Below are positions 55,446 to 64,000 of a stretch of DNA of 64,000 nucleotides, piece after piece; within the stretch, counting starts at the first letter, position 1, and the number at the start of each line of letters is the position of its first letter. The notes beneath the pieces are model-generated. The model saw nothing but the letters and a program-made list of their open reading frames with translations, had not been told where the DNA came from and ran no database searches. The translations under genes and the position numbers were made by a program. The stretch comes from Deltaproteobacteria bacterium. GTDB taxonomy: Bacteria > Myxococcota > Kuafuiibacteriia > Kuafuiibacteriales > Kuafuiibacteriaceae. The stretch lies in assembly GCA_016703535.1 (NCBI GenBank), contig JADJBV010000001.1:682001-746000 (forward strand). The letters are read 5' to 3'.

Positions 55446-56840
55446 TCAGGGCGCGTCCACGTTGGCCAACAGGTAGGCCATCGCCGCCACCGCCGCCACG
55501 TCCGCTTGGAGCGCGGCCGGATCGACCTTGTCCAAGGTGTCGGCTTCGCTGTGGTGATAGTCGAAGTAACTCCACGGCTCCATGTCGAGGCCCATCAAGA
55601 TCGCCTTGGTGTCGGCAAAGGTCGAGATGTCGGCGCCCGAGTGCCCAGCCTGGACCTGGGTGGCGCCGATCGGCTGGAGCAAGCGGGCCAAGTCGGCGAT
55701 GAAGGCCACCCGCTTCGGATCTTCGCTCTCCACCGAAAAACCGATCGGCCGAAAGCCGCCGGTGTCGGCCTCCAAGGCGGCGAAGTGGGGTTGGTCACCG
55801 TAGGCCTGGCGATAGGCTTTGCCGCCCCCCAGCCCGTTTTCTTCATTGGTGTAGAGCACCACCCGCACGGTGCGGCGCAGGGGCAACTTCAAGCGGCGCA
55901 AGGTGGCTTGCGCCTCCACGACCATCACACAACCGGCGCCGTCGTCGTGGGCTCCTTGGCCGACGTCCCAGGAGTCGAGGTGAGCGCCCAGCAGGACGAT
56001 CTCTCCTGGCAGTTCGCTGCCCACCAGATCAGCGATGACGTTGTGGGACTTCGCGTCCGGGAGTTGTCGAGGGCTCAAGTGCAACTCAACTTGCACCGGG
56101 CCCTTGTCCGAGAGGCGATGGATCAAGGCGGCGTCTTCGGTGGAGACCGCGGCCGCGGGGATCGGCGGGGCGTCTTTGAAGCGGGTGGCGCCGGTGTGCG
56201 GTGAACGGAGGCTTCGTTCAGTCACCGAACGGACCAAGGCGGCGACCGCGCCCAACTTGGAGGCCTCCTCGGGGCCCTTTCCCCGAAAAGCGACCGCGGC
56301 GCCGTAACCGGGCCCGTGTACGTCGTGGGTCATCGGCACGTCAAAGAGCACGATCTTGCCCTTCACCAGGGTGGCCTTTGCTGCCAGCGCCTCGAAGGAG
56401 TCGACCACCACCACCTCGGCCCGCAGGCCCGCGGGCGGCGTGGCGACGGACCCGCCCAAGGCCAAGAGGTGCAGCGGCTGTTCGGTGGGGGCGAGGATTC
56501 GGGCCCGGGCTTCACCGCGGACCCAATGGGGCACGGTCACCGGCTGTAAGGTGACCACCATGCCTTCGGCGCCGAGGCTGGCCGCGGCCCAGTCCACGGC
56601 GCGCTCCAAGGCTGGGGAGCCGCTGAGCCGATGGCCGATGCCGTCGGTCAACTCCCTCAGGCGCTCCCAAGCGGCTTGCCCCTCTTTGACCGCCAGGATC
56701 CGATCCACCGCCGGTTGATGCACCCGGGCCCACGGGGCGATCGGGGGTGAGGGTGCGGGGAGGGGCGGTGGTGGGGGCGGCGTTGGGCTGTCAACTTGGC
56801 TTGCACAAGCAACACACAGCAGCGGGAGCCAAGGACGCAT
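55446..56840 (-). CDS. M28 family zinc aminopeptidase / carboxypeptidase Q-like lipoprotein
   Basis: The 464-aa protein has a lipobox-like start (LPLLCVACAS), a Pro-rich linker, a protease-associated segment (VVVVDSFEALAAKATLVKGKIVLFDVP) and an M28 domain with the zinc ligands in LLGAHLDSWDVGQGAHDDGAGC, YTNEENGLGG and the later DADTGG/SEADTLDK region. It is close to glutamate carboxypeptidase/carboxypeptidase Q types. It should act at the cell envelope on peptides. GTTAGG ends 8 nt before the ATG and there is no Shine-Dalgarno. It carries a GCAAG-N4-CTTGC element at 55898-55911. Confidence 0.9.
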   Translation of the reverse strand: MRPWLPLLCVACASQVDSPTPPPPPPLPAPSPPIAPWARVHQPAVDRILAVKEGQAAWERLRELTDGIGHRLSGSPALERAVDWAAASLGAEGMVVTLQPVTVPHWVRGEARARILAPTEQPLHLLALGGSVATPPAGLRAEVVVVDSFEALAAKATLVKGKIVLFDVPMTHDVHGPGYGAAVAFRGKGPEEASKLGAVAALVRSVTERSLRSPHTGATRFKDAPPIPAAAVSTEDAALIHRLSDKGPVQVELHLSPRQLPDAKSHNVIADLVGSELPGEIVLLGAHLDSWDVGQGAHDDGAGCVMVVEAQATLRRLKLPLRRTVRVVLYTNEENGLGGGKAYRQAYGDQPHFAALEADTGGFRPIGFSVESEDPKRVAFIADLARLLQPIGATQVQAGHSGADISTFADTKAILMGLDMEPWSYFDYHHSEADTLDKVDPAALQADVAAVAAMAYLLANVDAP

Positions 56841-56906
56841 CGGTGGTCCCTAACCCGGAGGTGGATCCGGGTCGAGGACCTTCACTTTCGGGCCGAAACG
56901 CCGAGT

Positions 56907-57884
56907 TCAAGCCCGGCGTCGACGGACCAACAACAACACCAACAGCAGGGGCAAGGCCGCCGCCGAGGCCGGCGGGCCCTGGTCCGCGCGGCAAGCACAT
57001 CCTTCGGTGGGCTTTTTGGGCGCAGGCTCTTCGAGGCCCCCGTCGTAGGTTGGGATCACGCTGCCGTCGTTTTGAGGGGAGGCGTCGGGCACGCTGGCGT
57101 CGGGGCGGGGGCCCAGGTGGGTCACCAGCAGGAAATAGCGGCCGTAGTGGGTGAAGGAGAGGCCCCGTTCGTCGGTGATGGTGGCCCGCAGGGTCCAGTC
57201 GGCTTCGGCGAGCTGGGAGGTGTCCCAGTGAAAGGCGCCGTCGGCGACCGCCGGCAGATCTTCGGCGAGGGTGATGAAGTTGCTGCCGTCGAGGCTGGTG
57301 CCCGCCTCCAACTTCACCTTGCCGGTGCCGTCGGGATCGAAGGCGGCGTAACGCACCTCGAACTCTTGATCGGCGAAGCGGAAGGGCGTGTCGGGCGTGG
57401 TGATCATCACCGCCGGGTGCACCGGATCGCCCGGGTGGGCCACGGTCAAGACCCCGGGTGAATAGCTGATGATCAGCGGCGAAAAGATCTCCGAAGGTGG
57501 CTCGTTGACTCGAGACCAGATCAGGTAAGAGCCCGCCGGCACCTGGCTGGTGTCCCAGGTGTGGGCGTTGGTCAGATCCTTCTCCAAGATCCCGGTGACG
57601 ATCGGGGTGCCGTCGAGGGGATCGGGGATGGTGCCGGCCGAAAAGGTCGGGGGCCGGGTCGCGATGTAATAGAAGTCGACGGTGGCGGTGCCGGTGGCGA
57701 TGGCCTTGTCGAAGTCGAGCCAGCTGAAGGTGAAGTTTTGATCGACCACGTTGCCGACGCCGACCGGATCGTTGACCCAGGCGACGGTGGGTTGACCGCC
57801 GTGAGCGGAGGCGTCCCGGGCCGAACCCAGGGTCCAAACAGCAGCCAAAAACAGGGCGGATCCGATTGCGACCGTTTGTCGCAT
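56907..57884 (-). CDS. Secreted protein with MYXO-CTERM-like C-terminus
   Basis: The 325-aa protein has a signal peptide (AIGSALFLAAVWTLGSARDASA), two beta-sandwich-like segments (PTVAWVNDPVGVGNVVDQNF; PVHPAVMITTPDTPFRFADQEF) and a Pro/Asp linker. It ends with EGCACRADQGPP, a hydrophobic stretch and RRRRA, the signature of MYXO-CTERM sorted proteins. It is likely displayed on the outer surface. It is divergent from regB with only 39 nt between starts. TTAGCT ends 8 nt before its ATG. Confidence 0.8.
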   Translation of the reverse strand: MRQTVAIGSALFLAAVWTLGSARDASAHGGQPTVAWVNDPVGVGNVVDQNFTFSWLDFDKAIATGTATVDFYYIATRPPTFSAGTIPDPLDGTPIVTGILEKDLTNAHTWDTSQVPAGSYLIWSRVNEPPSEIFSPLIISYSPGVLTVAHPGDPVHPAVMITTPDTPFRFADQEFEVRYAAFDPDGTGKVKLEAGTSLDGSNFITLAEDLPAVADGAFHWDTSQLAEADWTLRATITDERGLSFTHYGRYFLLVTHLGPRPDASVPDASPQNDGSVIPTYDGGLEEPAPKKPTEGCACRADQGPPASAAALPLLLVLLLVRRRRA

Positions 57885-57923
57885 GTCGTTTAAGCTAACA
57901 CCGTCCCAGCGGATTTGAACATC
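57885..57923. promoter_or_regulatory. Divergent promoter region between MYXO-CTERM protein and regB
   Basis: Only 39 nt separate the two starts. On the minus strand TTAGCT lies 8 nt before the ATG and serves as the likely -10. On the plus strand no clear -10 or Shine-Dalgarno is seen before the ATG at 57924; the regB promoter may lie within the neighbouring gene. Confidence 0.4.
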
Positions 57924-59264
57924 ATGTCGATGACCATGGAGCCAACCAGGGGAACCGAGAGCGTCCGCGACCGCCAAGGGATCAACTTCTATTGGCTCCT
58001 CCGGCTGCGCTGGTGGGCGGCGGCCGGTCAGGCCCTGGTCGTGCTGCTGGTCCAGCTGTTTTTGCCGGTGGAGCTGCCCCTTTGGTCCCTGTTTGGGCTC
58101 CTGGGCGTTTCGGTGGTCTCGATCGTCGCCTCCTCCTGGTGGGCCCGGTCCCATCCTTCACCGACGGCCGCTTGGATCGGCGGGATCATGGCCTTCGACG
58201 TCTTGTTGTTGACCGCCATGTTGTACCTGACCGGCGGACCGTCCAATCCGTTCAGCTTCCTCTACCTGGTCCACATCGCCTTGGCCGCGGTGGTGTTGCC
58301 GGTGGCCTGGACCTGGGCCCTTTCGGCTTTTTCGCTCTCTTGTTTCGGTTTTTTGTTCTGGGACCACGTGGCCCTCAGCTTCGGGGCCCACGCGGGCCAC
58401 GCCCAACACTTCGAGCACCTCCACCTCCAAGGCATGTGGGTCGCCTTCGGGGTCGCTTCAGTCTTCATCGTCTACTTCGTGCAGCGGGTGACCCGGGCCT
58501 TGGAGGTCCGGGAGGCCGAGTTGGCCTTGGCTCGGGAGATGACCGCGCGCCATGAACGCCTGGCCTCCTTGGCGACCCTGGCGGCCGGGGCGGCCCACGA
58601 GTTGGCCACGCCGCTTTCGACGATCGCCGTGGTGACCAAGGAGCTGGAGCGGAGCCTGGAGGGCGGGGGGCCCGAGGGGCTGCGAGAGGACGTGCGGCTG
58701 ATCCGGGAGCAGGTGCAACGTTGTCGCACGATCCTCGATCAGATGGCGGCCGACGCCGGCGAAACCGCGGGCGAAAGTCTGCTCCCGACTTCGGCGGAGA
58801 GTTTGGTCACCGAGGCCCTCGAGGGCCTGCCCGAAAGGAGCCGAGTGGCGGTGCGGATCGCCGAGCCGGTCAAGACCCAGTCGGTGACCGCGCCGGTCCG
58901 GGCGGTCGCCCAGGCGCTGCGAGGTCTCTTGAAGAACGCCGTCGACGCTTCACCGGCCGGGGCGCCCATCGAGTTGTCGGTGATGGCCGAGGGATCGAGT
59001 TGGGTGGTGCGGGTGGTCGATCAGGGCCCAGGCATGCCGGCCGAGATCTTGTCCCGGGTTGGTGAACCCTTCTTCACCACCAAGTCGCCGGGGGCGGGCA
59101 TGGGCCTGGGGCTGTTCTTGGCTCGGGCGGTGTTGGAGCGCCTGGGCGGGAGGATCGAGCTGGAGTCGCGCCCCGGGCAAGGTTCGACCGCCACCCTGAT
59201 CTTGCCGGGGGCCCGTGCGACAACTCGCCCCATTGCCCAGGAGGTCGCAGAAGGTCATGGCTGA
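57924..59264 (+). CDS. regB: RegB/PrrB-type redox-sensing histidine kinase
   Basis: The 446-aa protein has six predicted membrane segments and the RegB signature GGPSNPF at residues 104-110, a quinone-related motif of this family. The H-box AHELATPLST places the phosphorylated His at residue 225, the numbering used for RegB of Rhodobacter. A Cys at residue 267 (QVQRCRTIL) sits where RegB has its redox-active Cys265. HATPase motifs LKNAVDASP, DQGPGMP and GMGLGLFLA follow. RegB relays redox state to RegA and in phototrophs controls photosynthesis genes; it also occurs in non-phototrophs. It overlaps regA by 8 nt. Confidence 0.88.
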   Translation: MSMTMEPTRGTESVRDRQGINFYWLLRLRWWAAAGQALVVLLVQLFLPVELPLWSLFGLLGVSVVSIVASSWWARSHPSPTAAWIGGIMAFDVLLLTAMLYLTGGPSNPFSFLYLVHIALAAVVLPVAWTWALSAFSLSCFGFLFWDHVALSFGAHAGHAQHFEHLHLQGMWVAFGVASVFIVYFVQRVTRALEVREAELALAREMTARHERLASLATLAAGAAHELATPLSTIAVVTKELERSLEGGGPEGLREDVRLIREQVQRCRTILDQMAADAGETAGESLLPTSAESLVTEALEGLPERSRVAVRIAEPVKTQSVTAPVRAVAQALRGLLKNAVDASPAGAPIELSVMAEGSSWVVRVVDQGPGMPAEILSRVGEPFFTTKSPGAGMGLGLFLARAVLERLGGRIELESRPGQGSTATLILPGARATTRPIAQEVAEGHG

Positions 59265-59826
59265 ACCCGAGATGGCCGCAGAGAGCCCGGAGGCCCGCAC
59301 CCTCCTCTTGGTCGATGACGATGAGCCGCTGAGGGAGCGCCTGGCCCGGGCTCTGCGGGCCCGAGGTTATTTGGTCCGGACCGCAGGCGACTATCACCAG
59401 GCCTTGGCCGCCGCCAAAACCGAGTCCCCGGAGTTGGCGGTGGTGGACCTGCGGATGCCAGGGCCGTCGGGCCTGGAGCTGGTGCGGGATCTGGTGGCCC
59501 TCGATCCCGCGACCAAGGTGGTGGTCTTGACCGGCTACGGCAGCATCTCCACCGCGGTCGAGGCGGTGCGGCTCGGCGCGGTCAACTACCTACCCAAACC
59601 CGCCGACGCCGACGACATCTTGACCGCCTTCGCCAAGGCTGAATCTCCGCCGCTGAGCGGACCAGTGTTGGATCACCAAGCCCCCAGCTTGGCCCGGGCC
59701 GAGTGGGAACACATCAACCGGGTGCTCACCGACTGCGGTGGCAACATCTCGGAGGCCGTTCGTCGGTTGGGGCTGCATCGGCGCTCTTTGCAACGCAAGT
59801 TGCAGAAACACCCGCCCAACGAGTAG
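59257..59826 (+). CDS. regA: RegA/PrrA-type response regulator
   Basis: The 189-aa protein has a receiver with the acidic pocket LLVDDDEP, the phospho-Asp at residue 64 (AVVDLRMPGPSGLE) and Lys in NYLPKPAD. A short linker with four Pro-rich residues follows, then a Fis-type HTH (WEHINRVLTDCGGNISEAVRRLGLHRRSLQRKLQK) that matches RegA closely, including the HRRxLQRxL recognition helix. It should bind DNA under control of RegB. The ATG at 59257 lies within the end of regB. Confidence 0.9.
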   Translation: MAEPEMAAESPEARTLLLVDDDEPLRERLARALRARGYLVRTAGDYHQALAAAKTESPELAVVDLRMPGPSGLELVRDLVALDPATKVVVLTGYGSISTAVEAVRLGAVNYLPKPADADDILTAFAKAESPPLSGPVLDHQAPSLARAEWEHINRVLTDCGGNISEAVRRLGLHRRSLQRKLQKHPPNE

Positions 59827-59891
59827 GGCTCGCGGCCCCGGGCCAACCGAGGCGGGAGCCCTTGGGGGTCAACGTTCCGGTCTGGTTCAGG

Positions 59892-62800
59892 TCAACGCAC
59901 GGTGATCGATCGGGCGCTCGACACATTGTTGGCTTCGGACAGCTCGACGACCACGTTGTTGTTGTCCGCGATCGCGCCGACGAACATCGCGCCCAAGCCG
60001 GTGGGGAACGAGGTGATCGCCACGCTCCGGCACTGGCCAGCGTTGAGGGAGACCTGGGTCCCACCCACCGGCGTGTCCAGCTGACCGGGCCCGAAGCCCA
60101 GGAAGGTGTCGGTCGACATGACCACGTCGACCGGCGCCGAGCTCGGCGTGGTGCCCCGGTTGCACACCGTCACCGTCGTCGAGAAGGCCTGCCCAGTGGT
60201 CACCGTCGAAGGGGCCGAGATCTGGGTGATCTGGAAGTCCGGCCCGTGGCCCACCCACATCGTGGCCACCCGGGTGTTGTTGCCCTTGTTCAGCTCCGGG
60301 ATCCCGCCGGGCAGGTCGATGGCGACCCCGACCCACAAGGTGGCGTTCACCGGCAACGGCGTGTTGGCGAAGGCGGGCACCGACTGGGTCGAGCAGGCGT
60401 TGACCGCGAGGAAGGGGAGGGAGATCGGCGCGATCCGCAGATCGTTGGTGTCGATCACCGCGTCGAGGGAGGTCAACAGCTCCGCCATCGCTGAGCCCGG
60501 GGCGGTGCCGCGGTTGCAGATGGTGACCGAGGCGTTGAAGGACTGGCCAGGCGTCGCGCTGGCCGGCACCGTCAGCCCGGTCACCTGGAAGTCGGGCAAG
60601 GAGCCCACGTTGAGCACCGCCGGGGTCCCGGTGTTGTTGGTCTCGTTCAGCTCGACCACGCCGTTGAAGGTGTCGGCGAAAGCGGTCAAGAACCACGACC
60701 CGGTGGGCGGAGTGAACCCGGTCAGGCTGCGGGTGCTGCAGCTGTTGGCGTTGAGGGTCACCGAGGTGCCGCCGAGGAGCAGGTCGGGCTGGGGAGGTTC
60801 GAAGTTGAAGGTCCGGTCGGGGGACGCCACCAGGTCCACCGAGGTGGAGCCGGCGACGGTGCCTCGGTTGCAGATCGAGAAGGTGTGAGACAAGGCCGCG
60901 CCCGGCAGCAGGTTCCTTTCGGTGGTGGAGTTGACGATCACGAAGTCGGGCCCGGCGCCGACGCCCAGCTTGCGCACCGTGGAGGCCGCGGCGTTGTTGG
61001 TCTCGTCGAGCTCGGGAGAGGTGTTGTTGAAGTCGGCGACCGCGCCCACCGAAAGCAACGCCGGCGTCAGGCCGGGGGCGTTGGCGACGCCAGTGACCGA
61101 GGTGCTCACGCACTGGCCGGCGGCGGCGGTGATCGGAGCGCTGGTGCCCACCACCCGATCGTCGTTGGGCCCGGGCGCGAGCACCGGCTGGATCTCGTCG
61201 TCGAGGGACAAGACCACCGAAACGGCGGCCGTGCCCACGGCGTTGCCTACGTTGCAGAGCTGCACCGTGGTGCTGAAGTTCCCACCGACGTTGACGTTGA
61301 AGGGTGGGGTGATGGTGCCGACGCGGAAGTCGGCGCCGTTGCCGAGGTTGAGCCGCGAGCCGGCGCTGCCGTTGTTGGCCTCGTTCAGCTCGAGCTCAAA
61401 GTTGTCGGCGTCGACCACCGCACCCAGGAAGTAGTTGCCCGGAGTGCCCGGCCCGGGCGGGAAGGCGGGGCCCGACAACGGCACGGTGGCGCACTGGCCT
61501 GGCGCCAAGCCCGGGATGAACAGGTTGCCGATCCGACGATCGTCGTTGGGTCCAAACGGTCCGCCGGGGGGCGGCAGGGCAATGACCGCGTCCAGGGACA
61601 AGACCAGCTCCACCGGCGTGTTGCCGAAGCTGGTGCCCTGGTTGCACACCGAGACCTGAGCGTTGAGGGGGGCGCCGGTGGTGGCCACGGTCGGCGCCGA
61701 GACCAAACTTACGGTGAAGTCGGACCCGAAGCCGATCGAGATCGGGCGCGGGGCGCTGGCGTTGTTCTGTTTATCCAACTCCGGCATGCCGCCGAAGACG
61801 TCGGCCACCGCGCCCAGGTTGAAAGAGGTGCTGTTGGTCGGCGGGCCGGGCAGCGGGGGCGGGGTGATCGCCGGGACGTTGAAGCTGAGGGTCTGGCACT
61901 GGCCCGGGGACAAGAACTGGGTGCCTTGACCGCCGAGCAACAGGTCATCGACCGGCGGCGGCGCGAGGGGCGCAAAGACCGGGTCGCGAGAGATCACCAC
62001 GTCGACCGGCGTGGATCCCGGCTGGTTGCCTTGATTGCACACCGTGACCTGGGCGGTGAACTGGGCGCCGGGGATCACCGCCGCCGGCGCCACCACGTCG
62101 GTCACCACGAAGTCCGGGGCGTTGCTGGGCGCGGTCTGGAAGTTCACTGGTGCCGAGGTGATCGGGCCCGACGGGGTCTGCCCCACCGCGGTGAGCGTGT
62201 GGTTGCCGAAGGGGACAAAGTCGGCGTTCCACGACAGGTTGAAGGGCGGGTTGAAGGTGATGCCCACCGGGAAGTTGTCGACGAAGAACTCGACAGAAGT
62301 CACCCCCGCCGGGGCGTTGGTCGACAGGGTCGTCGGGCCGCGCAAGGTGGCGCCCGCGGCCGGCGCGGTGATCGCGAGGCCTTGGCTGGCGTCACACAAG
62401 ACCTCGCCGATCAGGCCCATCCGGGTCTGGAGGTCGTTCAGGGTGCGGGGCGTGCCGGTGACCGGGTCGGGCTGAACCTTGCCGGTCAAGAAGGTCGACA
62501 GCTGGGCCGGGACCCCGGCGGGCCGAGGGGACACGTGGAGGAAGGGCGTGCCGGTTTCGCCGGCGTGGCAGCCGTTGCAGGTGTTGATGGAGAAGTGGAA
62601 GCGGGCCTCGTTGTTGGTGATGCCGGGGGCGTTCCAGAAGAGGCCGCCCGGGGTGATGGCCGACCCCGCCAGGAAAGGCACCCCGTTGAAGGTGGCCGGC
62701 ACCACGTGGGTGCCGTTGAGCAAGGCCGCGGTGTTGTTGTTGATGAAGGTGGCCAAGGTGGGGGTGTTGTTGAAGGGCAGATCGGCGGTCAACATCACCG

Positions 62801-63650
62801 GGCTCGAGCGCAGCTGGCCGGCCGGCGTGAGCGTGAACTCCCGCAGCTCCCAGACCGGCGCGAGGGCGATCTCGTTGGAGCGCACCTGGTTGATCGAGCT
62901 GCCGTTGGGGCGGGTGGGCGCGACGTTGCGGCCGGCGAAGCGGTTGGTGATGTTCTCCAGGGCTTGGTTGTAGGCGGGGCTGCCCCGAGGCAAGGAACCC
63001 AAGGCGTGGAAGTCGTCGGCCCACCGGCGCACGTCGGCGGGGGTGGTTGCCGGCAGGTTGTACTCGAGGATCACGGTGAATTGGAGCACCGCCCCGCCCG
63101 CGCCCAAGACACCGAAGACGAAGCGGCCTTCACCCGCCGATCCCCGAGAGAGATCTCGAAGATCGATGCGGTTGACGATCGCCAAGAGTCGGAACGGGGC
63201 CCGGGTCAGGTCCAGGCGGGTGCCACCGCTGGCGGCCAACCAGGGGTTGAGGACGATGGCGTCCATGGGCCGCGAGGGCACCACCAGGCCATTCACCGTG
63301 CGAGGTGCGGTCCACTCTTGCATCCAAGTGCGGACGAACTGCTCGGGGTCGTTGTTGCCGGCCATGTGGGTCATCAGCCGACCAAAACTCCAGGCGCCGT
63401 CCGAAGGGTTGGCGGTGCCGCCGGTCCACTGGCTGCGCAACGGATCTTCCACCACCGCGACGTCGCGGATCATCAGCTCGGAGTCGGCGTCGATGGTGAT
63501 CGGGCACTCGGTGCCGTCGGGCAAGGTGAGGGCCCGCGACTCTACTGAATGGAATTGGTGGACCGGACCTTCGGCCTCCGGCGGCTCGCTGCAACTGGTG
63601 CTCGCGAACAACGTGGCGGTGAGTGTGAGGGCTGAGATCCGACGGTCCAT
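59892..63650 (-). CDS. Giant lipoprotein with CxxCH motif and CARDB repeats
   Basis: The 1252-aa protein has a lipobox (LFASTSCS) and an N-terminal domain of about 430 residues. Within that domain lies FSINTCNGCHAGETGTPF, a CxxCH that could bind haem. An Ig-like segment (AITAPAAGATLRGPTTLS) and six or seven CARDB repeats of about 115 residues follow, each with a VCNQG or ICNRG core and an ELxxxNN end. It is likely a long surface adhesin or electron-transfer-linked protein. GGAGG lies 5 nt before the ATG. The gene is convergent with regA. Confidence 0.8.
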   Translation of the reverse strand: MDRRISALTLTATLFASTSCSEPPEAEGPVHQFHSVESRALTLPDGTECPITIDADSELMIRDVAVVEDPLRSQWTGGTANPSDGAWSFGRLMTHMAGNNDPEQFVRTWMQEWTAPRTVNGLVVPSRPMDAIVLNPWLAASGGTRLDLTRAPFRLLAIVNRIDLRDLSRGSAGEGRFVFGVLGAGGAVLQFTVILEYNLPATTPADVRRWADDFHALGSLPRGSPAYNQALENITNRFAGRNVAPTRPNGSSINQVRSNEIALAPVWELREFTLTPAGQLRSSPVMLTADLPFNNTPTLATFINNNTAALLNGTHVVPATFNGVPFLAGSAITPGGLFWNAPGITNNEARFHFSINTCNGCHAGETGTPFLHVSPRPAGVPAQLSTFLTGKVQPDPVTGTPRTLNDLQTRMGLIGEVLCDASQGLAITAPAAGATLRGPTTLSTNAPAGVTSVEFFVDNFPVGITFNPPFNLSWNADFVPFGNHTLTAVGQTPSGPITSAPVNFQTAPSNAPDFVVTDVVAPAAVIPGAQFTAQVTVCNQGNQPGSTPVDVVISRDPVFAPLAPPPVDDLLLGGQGTQFLSPGQCQTLSFNVPAITPPPLPGPPTNSTSFNLGAVADVFGGMPELDKQNNASAPRPISIGFGSDFTVSLVSAPTVATTGAPLNAQVSVCNQGTSFGNTPVELVLSLDAVIALPPPGGPFGPNDDRRIGNLFIPGLAPGQCATVPLSGPAFPPGPGTPGNYFLGAVVDADNFELELNEANNGSAGSRLNLGNGADFRVGTITPPFNVNVGGNFSTTVQLCNVGNAVGTAAVSVVLSLDDEIQPVLAPGPNDDRVVGTSAPITAAAGQCVSTSVTGVANAPGLTPALLSVGAVADFNNTSPELDETNNAAASTVRKLGVGAGPDFVIVNSTTERNLLPGAALSHTFSICNRGTVAGSTSVDLVASPDRTFNFEPPQPDLLLGGTSVTLNANSCSTRSLTGFTPPTGSWFLTAFADTFNGVVELNETNNTGTPAVLNVGSLPDFQVTGLTVPASATPGQSFNASVTICNRGTAPGSAMAELLTSLDAVIDTNDLRIAPISLPFLAVNACSTQSVPAFANTPLPVNATLWVGVAIDLPGGIPELNKGNNTRVATMWVGHGPDFQITQISAPSTVTTGQAFSTTVTVCNRGTTPSSAPVDVVMSTDTFLGFGPGQLDTPVGGTQVSLNAGQCRSVAITSFPTGLGAMFVGAIADNNNVVVELSEANNVSSARSITVR

Positions 63651-63866
63651 ACAAACCTCCCAAGGCTCGGTGGTGGAAGCGCGGAGTGTCTTGCACGGTC
63701 CTCGCTCGAAGTCACGAGGCGCTCGGCCCGTGGCGGTGTCGAGTGGGTGTCAAGATGGCGGCGGCGCGGGCTTTGGGTGACGGTCGTGGGCAAGAGGTCT
63801 CGCGCCAGGGGCTTGCCGGGGAGGGGGCCTCGTGCTGGATCACGGAGGGACGGGTCGACCCAGGTC

Positions 63867-64000
63867 ATGGACGAAGCCGAGTGCACCCGTCTCAGCAAGT
63901 TCCTCAGCTTCGTGCTCCGGCATCAGCCGAGCGCGGTGGGGATCACGCTCGACGCGGCGGGTTGGGTGGACCTCGAGGTGCTCCTCGAGGCTTGCGCTCA
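63867..64000 (+). CDS. kptA: RNA 2'-phosphotransferase (Tpt1/KptA family), 3' end beyond window
   Basis: Only the first 44 residues are in the window: ECTRLSKFLSFVLRHQP and ITLDAAGWVDLEVLLEAC match the conserved start of KptA, including the SKxLSxxLRHxP and GWxxxxxLL motifs. KptA removes an internal 2'-phosphate from RNA using NAD. AGG stands 3 nt before the ATG. The 216-bp space before it holds no other gene. Confidence 0.88.
   Translation, partial: MDEAECTRLSKFLSFVLRHQPSAVGITLDAAGWVDLEVLLEACA

Overview
The window looks like a chromosomal segment of a GC-rich member of the Myxococcota (myxobacteria and relatives). The evidence is two proteins with MYXO-CTERM-like C-termini (Cys, hydrophobic stretch, Arg cluster), many lipoproteins, a DUF1552/DUF1592 pair, an HRDxSPxN-type Ser/Thr kinase, a chain-length determinant, CARDB-repeat surface proteins and heavy use of TTG for leucine. 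Genes are dense, with many ATGA-type start/stop overlaps. There is no rRNA, CRISPR array, phage or recognisable insertion sequence.

Layout. 1-4004: a murein endopeptidase cut by the window edge and a DUF1592-DUF1552 pair. 4171-8829: a complete TonB energy-transduction operon (DUF3450, coiled-coil/ExbB fusion, ExbD, TonB, TPR). 8869-10043: an SDR-like protein and a hotdog thioesterase. 10133-12562: bchJ-bchE, two bacteriochlorophyll-type genes, behind a nested palindrome that fits the PpsR/CrtJ consensus TGT-N12-ACA. 12563-13935: no genes, but a 149-bp tandem array. 13936-22092: tRNA-Asp, an Hsp70/Hsp70/DUF2760 operon and a large lipoprotein. 22140-25536: VanZ-like protein, prolyl oligopeptidase, a 300-bp foldback element, a small protein and tRNA-Val. 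25742-35176: kinase and a run of secreted or outer-membrane proteins ending in a lipoprotein hydrolase. 35209-41942: Lon, a small PEGA-like protein, a Wzz-like protein, a class IV aminotransferase, a 14-bp minisatellite with hairpin, and GluQ. 42071-52712: Crp-type regulator, HEAT protein, PilZ protein, ECF sigma with FecR-like partner, and large lipoproteins. 52827-55440: a tightly coupled operon of unknown function. 55446-63650: M28 peptidase, MYXO-CTERM protein, a RegB/RegA redox two-component system and a giant CARDB lipoprotein. The window ends in kptA.

The most interesting signals are: (1) bchJ-bchE with a PpsR-like operator, in the same window as a RegB/RegA pair whose key residues match the regulators of anoxygenic photosynthesis, although no other photosynthesis gene is present; (2) a dispersed palindrome, GCAAG-N4-CTTGC, found 14 times almost entirely inside genes, where fewer than one copy is expected; (3) a TA dinucleotide 12-14 nt before many start codons that lack a Shine-Dalgarno sequence, suggesting leaderless transcripts; (4) several non-coding repeat elements; and (5) an unrecognised four-gene coupled operon.
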